Assembly (NCBI GenBank): GCA_030426005.1
Contig: JAUHZM010000036.1
Span: forward strand, 1-16,301
Reading direction: 5' to 3'
Source of the DNA: Gammaproteobacteria bacterium
GTDB taxonomy: Bacteria; Pseudomonadota; Gammaproteobacteria; Arenicellales; Arenicellaceae
DNA: 16,301 nt
Shown piece by piece: positions 14,062 through 16,301 of the stretch. Positions within the stretch are counted from its first letter, which is position 1; the number at the start of each line of letters is the position of its first letter. Under the pieces are notes generated by a model that saw only the letters and a program-made list of their open reading frames with translations, did not search any database and had not been told where the DNA came from. The position numbers and the translations under genes are program-made.

Positions 14062-14116
14062 TCCAGGCAGTCGGCACTTCTCATTTTATGAACACGGCAT
14101 CTGCTTAAATACACCG

Positions 14117-14770
14117 ATGCCCATGCGACACCCGTTTCTCCCGAACTATTCACAACTGCCTTCGGTTCTGCCGGTTTTTCCCTTACCGGAGGCGGTGCTC
14201 TTGCCGCATGCGAATCTGCCACTGACTATTTTTGAGCCGCGATACCTAAACATGGTTGAGGACGCCATGCGCAGCAATCAGTTGATTGGCATGATTCAGC
14301 CAAGCGACGATTCTGAACCGCCGACTCTGTATGCAGTCGGCTGTGCTGGGCGCATTACACATTACGTGGAGCGCCAAAACGGTCAAATCGAGATTGTATT
14401 GACGGGCGCCTGTCGATTCCGGATTTCGGAGGAAGTGGATCCGCTGCACGGATACCGTCGCATAACGCCGGACTGGGCACCGTTCGCCGACGACATCCAT
14501 GCATCGGAGTCCGACACCATCGCCGCTGATCATCTGGCGCTGTTTCGTGCCGCACTGCATCGCTATCTCGAGAACAACCAAATGCAAGCCGACTGGCAAT
14601 TGCTGGACAAGCTATCTGGCGAGTCACTCATGGCCAGCCTGATCGGACTTCTGCCACTCGGCACTGCGAATAAGCAGATGCTGCTGGAAGCCGAGTCCAA
14701 TACCAGCCGGATCGTAGCGTTTACGGCGATTCTGAGCGCTCAGGACGACGAGCCAACGTCGGCGCAATAA
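14117..14770 (+). CDS. Stand-alone LON substrate-binding-domain protein
   Basis: 217 residues. Residues about 17-205 form a LON N-terminal domain: LPVFPLPEAVLLPHANLPLTIFEPRYLNMVEDAM (the conserved opening, 18-51), IGMIQP, VGCAGRI (74-80) and IVLTGACRFRI (93-103). In Lon protease this domain recognises unfolded substrates, but the AAA ATPase and serine-lysine protease domains are absent, and this length is typical of the separate bacterial LON-domain proteins, whose role is unclear. It is cytoplasmic. Two ATGs (14117 and 14123) are possible starts, neither with a clear ribosome-binding site. It lies in a same-strand series with the DUF4870-like gene. Confidence 0.88.
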   Translation: MPMRHPFLPNYSQLPSVLPVFPLPEAVLLPHANLPLTIFEPRYLNMVEDAMRSNQLIGMIQPSDDSEPPTLYAVGCAGRITHYVERQNGQIEIVLTGACRFRISEEVDPLHGYRRITPDWAPFADDIHASESDTIAADHLALFRAALHRYLENNQMQADWQLLDKLSGESLMASLIGLLPLGTANKQMLLEAESNTSRIVAFTAILSAQDDEPTSAQ

Positions 14771-14849
14771 TCCACACCACGGTTTTACTGGCCATTCGCG
14801 CTAGGCTGCACTAGGATGTCAGCACCCTTTAACTCAGCGAATAGTCACT

Positions 14850-16301
14850 ATGAAACGACGCCAATGGAAACTCAGAGCCTGGGCAGTATTGCTCTCCAGT
14901 GCCACACTGTCTTTGACGGTCAATGCCGCAGCAGACGCAGACTCCGCCTTTGAAGCCCTACTAGATAAGCACTGGGCAGCACAACTGGCACAAAATCCAA
15001 CGTTTGCAACCAGCCTTGGCGAACGACAATATGATCATTTGCTGGGTGATCCATCGCTGGAAGCCTACGACCGAGATGTGGCACAGGCCAAAGCGTTCAC
15101 ACAACAATTAGCCACCATTGACGCCACACAACTTAGTGCAGCACACAAGGTGAACTACGCGTTGCTCAAGCTCGATCTCGAGACCGAAATCGAGGCCAGT
15201 GAGCACGGCGGCAAGTACATGATCATCACCAATCGTGGTGGTCCACATATGAATCTAACGCAGTTGCCAGCACGCCTACCTTTTTTCACCACTGCAGATT
15301 ACCAGAGTTACGTTACTCGACTCGCCGCCATGCCGGAATACCTGCAACGGGCGACCAGCCGCGTTCGAGCAGGCTTGGATGCCGGTTGGGTTCAGCCGTG
15401 TGTCACGATGCAAGGCTATGAAAAGTCGATCTCAGCTCACCTGCCAGACAATCTCGAAGACAGCGTGTTTCTGGACCCGTTCGACTCACAGCCGAGCGTG
15501 ATTTCAGACGCTGAATTTAAGCGATTGCGCGACCAAGCCGCACAGACTATCAAAAACGCGGTGCTGCCAGCCATGCAGCAGTATGCGAAATTTTATAACG
15601 AGGAGTACGCACCCAAATGCCGTAACGAAGTCGGTACCGACAGCATGCCGGGCGGCAAAGCCTATTATGAGCACCGGGTAAAACGCTTCACCACCACCGA
15701 CCGCAGCGCGGATGAAGTCCACCAGATTGGCCTAGCCGAAGTCGCCCGCATTAAAGCTGAGATGATGGACGTGATTCGTGAAGCCGAGTTTAAAGGCAGC
15801 TTCGATGATTGGCTGGTCTACCTGCGCGATAATCCAGATTTCTACCCAAAAACGGCAGAAGAGCGCATGCAAGTGGCAGCGGCGATCTCCAAAAAGATCG
15901 ACGGCGAACTTCCGAAATTGTTCGGCAAGCTCCCGCGCATGCCGTATGGACTCAAAGAAATTCCCCTGGATATCGCTGAGAAAACAACCACTGCGTATTA
16001 CAGTCGCCCTGCTGGAGACGGTTCACGTGCGGGCTTCTACTATGTGAATACCACCCTGCTAGAAACGCGCCCTTTATACCAACTAGAAGCGCTGACCTTG
16101 CACGAAGCCGTCCCGGGTCATCACCTGCAAATTGCGCTGGCTCAGGAACTCGATTTACCTGAATTCCGCCGCTATGGCGGGCAAACCGTGTTTGTTGAGG
16201 GCTGGGCTTTGTACGCCGAACGACTGGGACTCGAAACCGGTTTTTACCAAACGCCCTACACCAACTTTGGTCGCTTGTCGTACGAAATGTGGCGTGCCTG
16301 C
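14850..16301 (+). CDS. Exported DUF885 putative metallopeptidase (runs off window)
   Basis: 484 codons are open to the right edge, and the C-terminus is missing. Residues 1-27 are a Sec signal peptide (MKRRQWKLRAW, then hydrophobic, then VNAAA), so it acts in the periplasm or outside. Family landmarks appear in order: FATSLGERQYDHLLGD near the start, MNLTQLPARLPFFTTADY and YLQRATSRVRAGL in the helical middle, then LHEAVPGHHLQIALAQE, where His418-Glu419 and His424-His425 form the family's HExxPGHH zinc-binding-like motif. FVEGWALYAERLGLE follows, carrying the Glu expected as a further ligand. DUF885 proteins are helical, resemble metallopeptidases and are often annotated as such; the substrate is unknown. 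No strong ribosome-binding site precedes the ATG. Gap to the LON-domain gene: 79 bp. Confidence 0.9.
   Translation, partial: MKRRQWKLRAWAVLLSSATLSLTVNAAADADSAFEALLDKHWAAQLAQNPTFATSLGERQYDHLLGDPSLEAYDRDVAQAKAFTQQLATIDATQLSAAHKVNYALLKLDLETEIEASEHGGKYMIITNRGGPHMNLTQLPARLPFFTTADYQSYVTRLAAMPEYLQRATSRVRAGLDAGWVQPCVTMQGYEKSISAHLPDNLEDSVFLDPFDSQPSVISDAEFKRLRDQAAQTIKNAVLPAMQQYAKFYNEEYAPKCRNEVGTDSMPGGKAYYEHRVKRFTTTDRSADEVHQIGLAEVARIKAEMMDVIREAEFKGSFDDWLVYLRDNPDFYPKTAEERMQVAAAISKKIDGELPKLFGKLPRMPYGLKEIPLDIAEKTTTAYYSRPAGDGSRAGFYYVNTTLLETRPLYQLEALTLHEAVPGHHLQIALAQELDLPEFRRYGGQTVFVEGWALYAERLGLETGFYQTPYTNFGRLSYEMWRAC

Overview
The window looks like chromosomal DNA from a free-living, probably marine gammaproteobacterium. 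The evidence is an AsnS and a class IIA fructose-bisphosphate aldolase that resemble the Escherichia coli enzymes along their whole length, a DUF3622-like small protein, an outer-membrane TonB-dependent receptor, a lipobox lipoprotein and a LuxR-type regulator. Genus cannot be decided from the sequence. There are no rRNA or tRNA genes, CRISPR arrays, transposases or phage genes that I can see.

Layout. 1-1686 (minus) is the N-terminal 562 codons of a large secreted protein that runs off the left edge inside a PA14-like domain; its body is open to the window edge. A 703-bp non-coding stretch (1687-2389) with an extended -10 promoter and hairpins separates it from fba (2390-3460, minus). A second non-coding stretch (3461-3947) carries a candidate fba promoter with a palindrome over the -10 and, further up, three hairpins and a 30-nt all-purine tract. 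On the plus strand follow a secreted CBM9-like sugar-binding protein (3948-4703) and a lipoprotein of the beta-lactamase/S12 serine-hydrolase fold that lacks the usual catalytic lysine (4828-5979). A strong bidirectional terminator (6008-6043) divides these from a 972-residue TonB-dependent receptor (6065-8983, minus), with a LuxR-family regulator upstream of it on the same strand (9131-9868). Divergent from luxR is a small exported one-domain Ig/cadherin-like protein (10224-10682).

The right half is housekeeping. A minus-strand series holds asnS (11752-13149), a single-pass membrane protein of unknown function 18 bp downstream, and a VOC/glyoxalase-fold protein (10754-11125). A plus-strand series holds a DUF3622-like protein, a DUF4870-like membrane protein, a stand-alone LON substrate-binding-domain protein, and the first 484 codons of an exported DUF885 putative metallopeptidase that runs off the right edge.

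How they may work together (inference): the left half suggests an envelope-centred lifestyle of polymer or glycan capture (CBM9, PA14, TonB receptor). The LuxR regulator is placed to control the TonB receptor and/or the divergent exported protein, but no binding site could be recognised. The most unusual features are the hairpin and polypurine cluster at 3641-3780, the substituted active-site motifs in the lipoprotein, the long leader upstream of the PA14 protein, and the LuxR protein with a poorly conserved ligand pocket.
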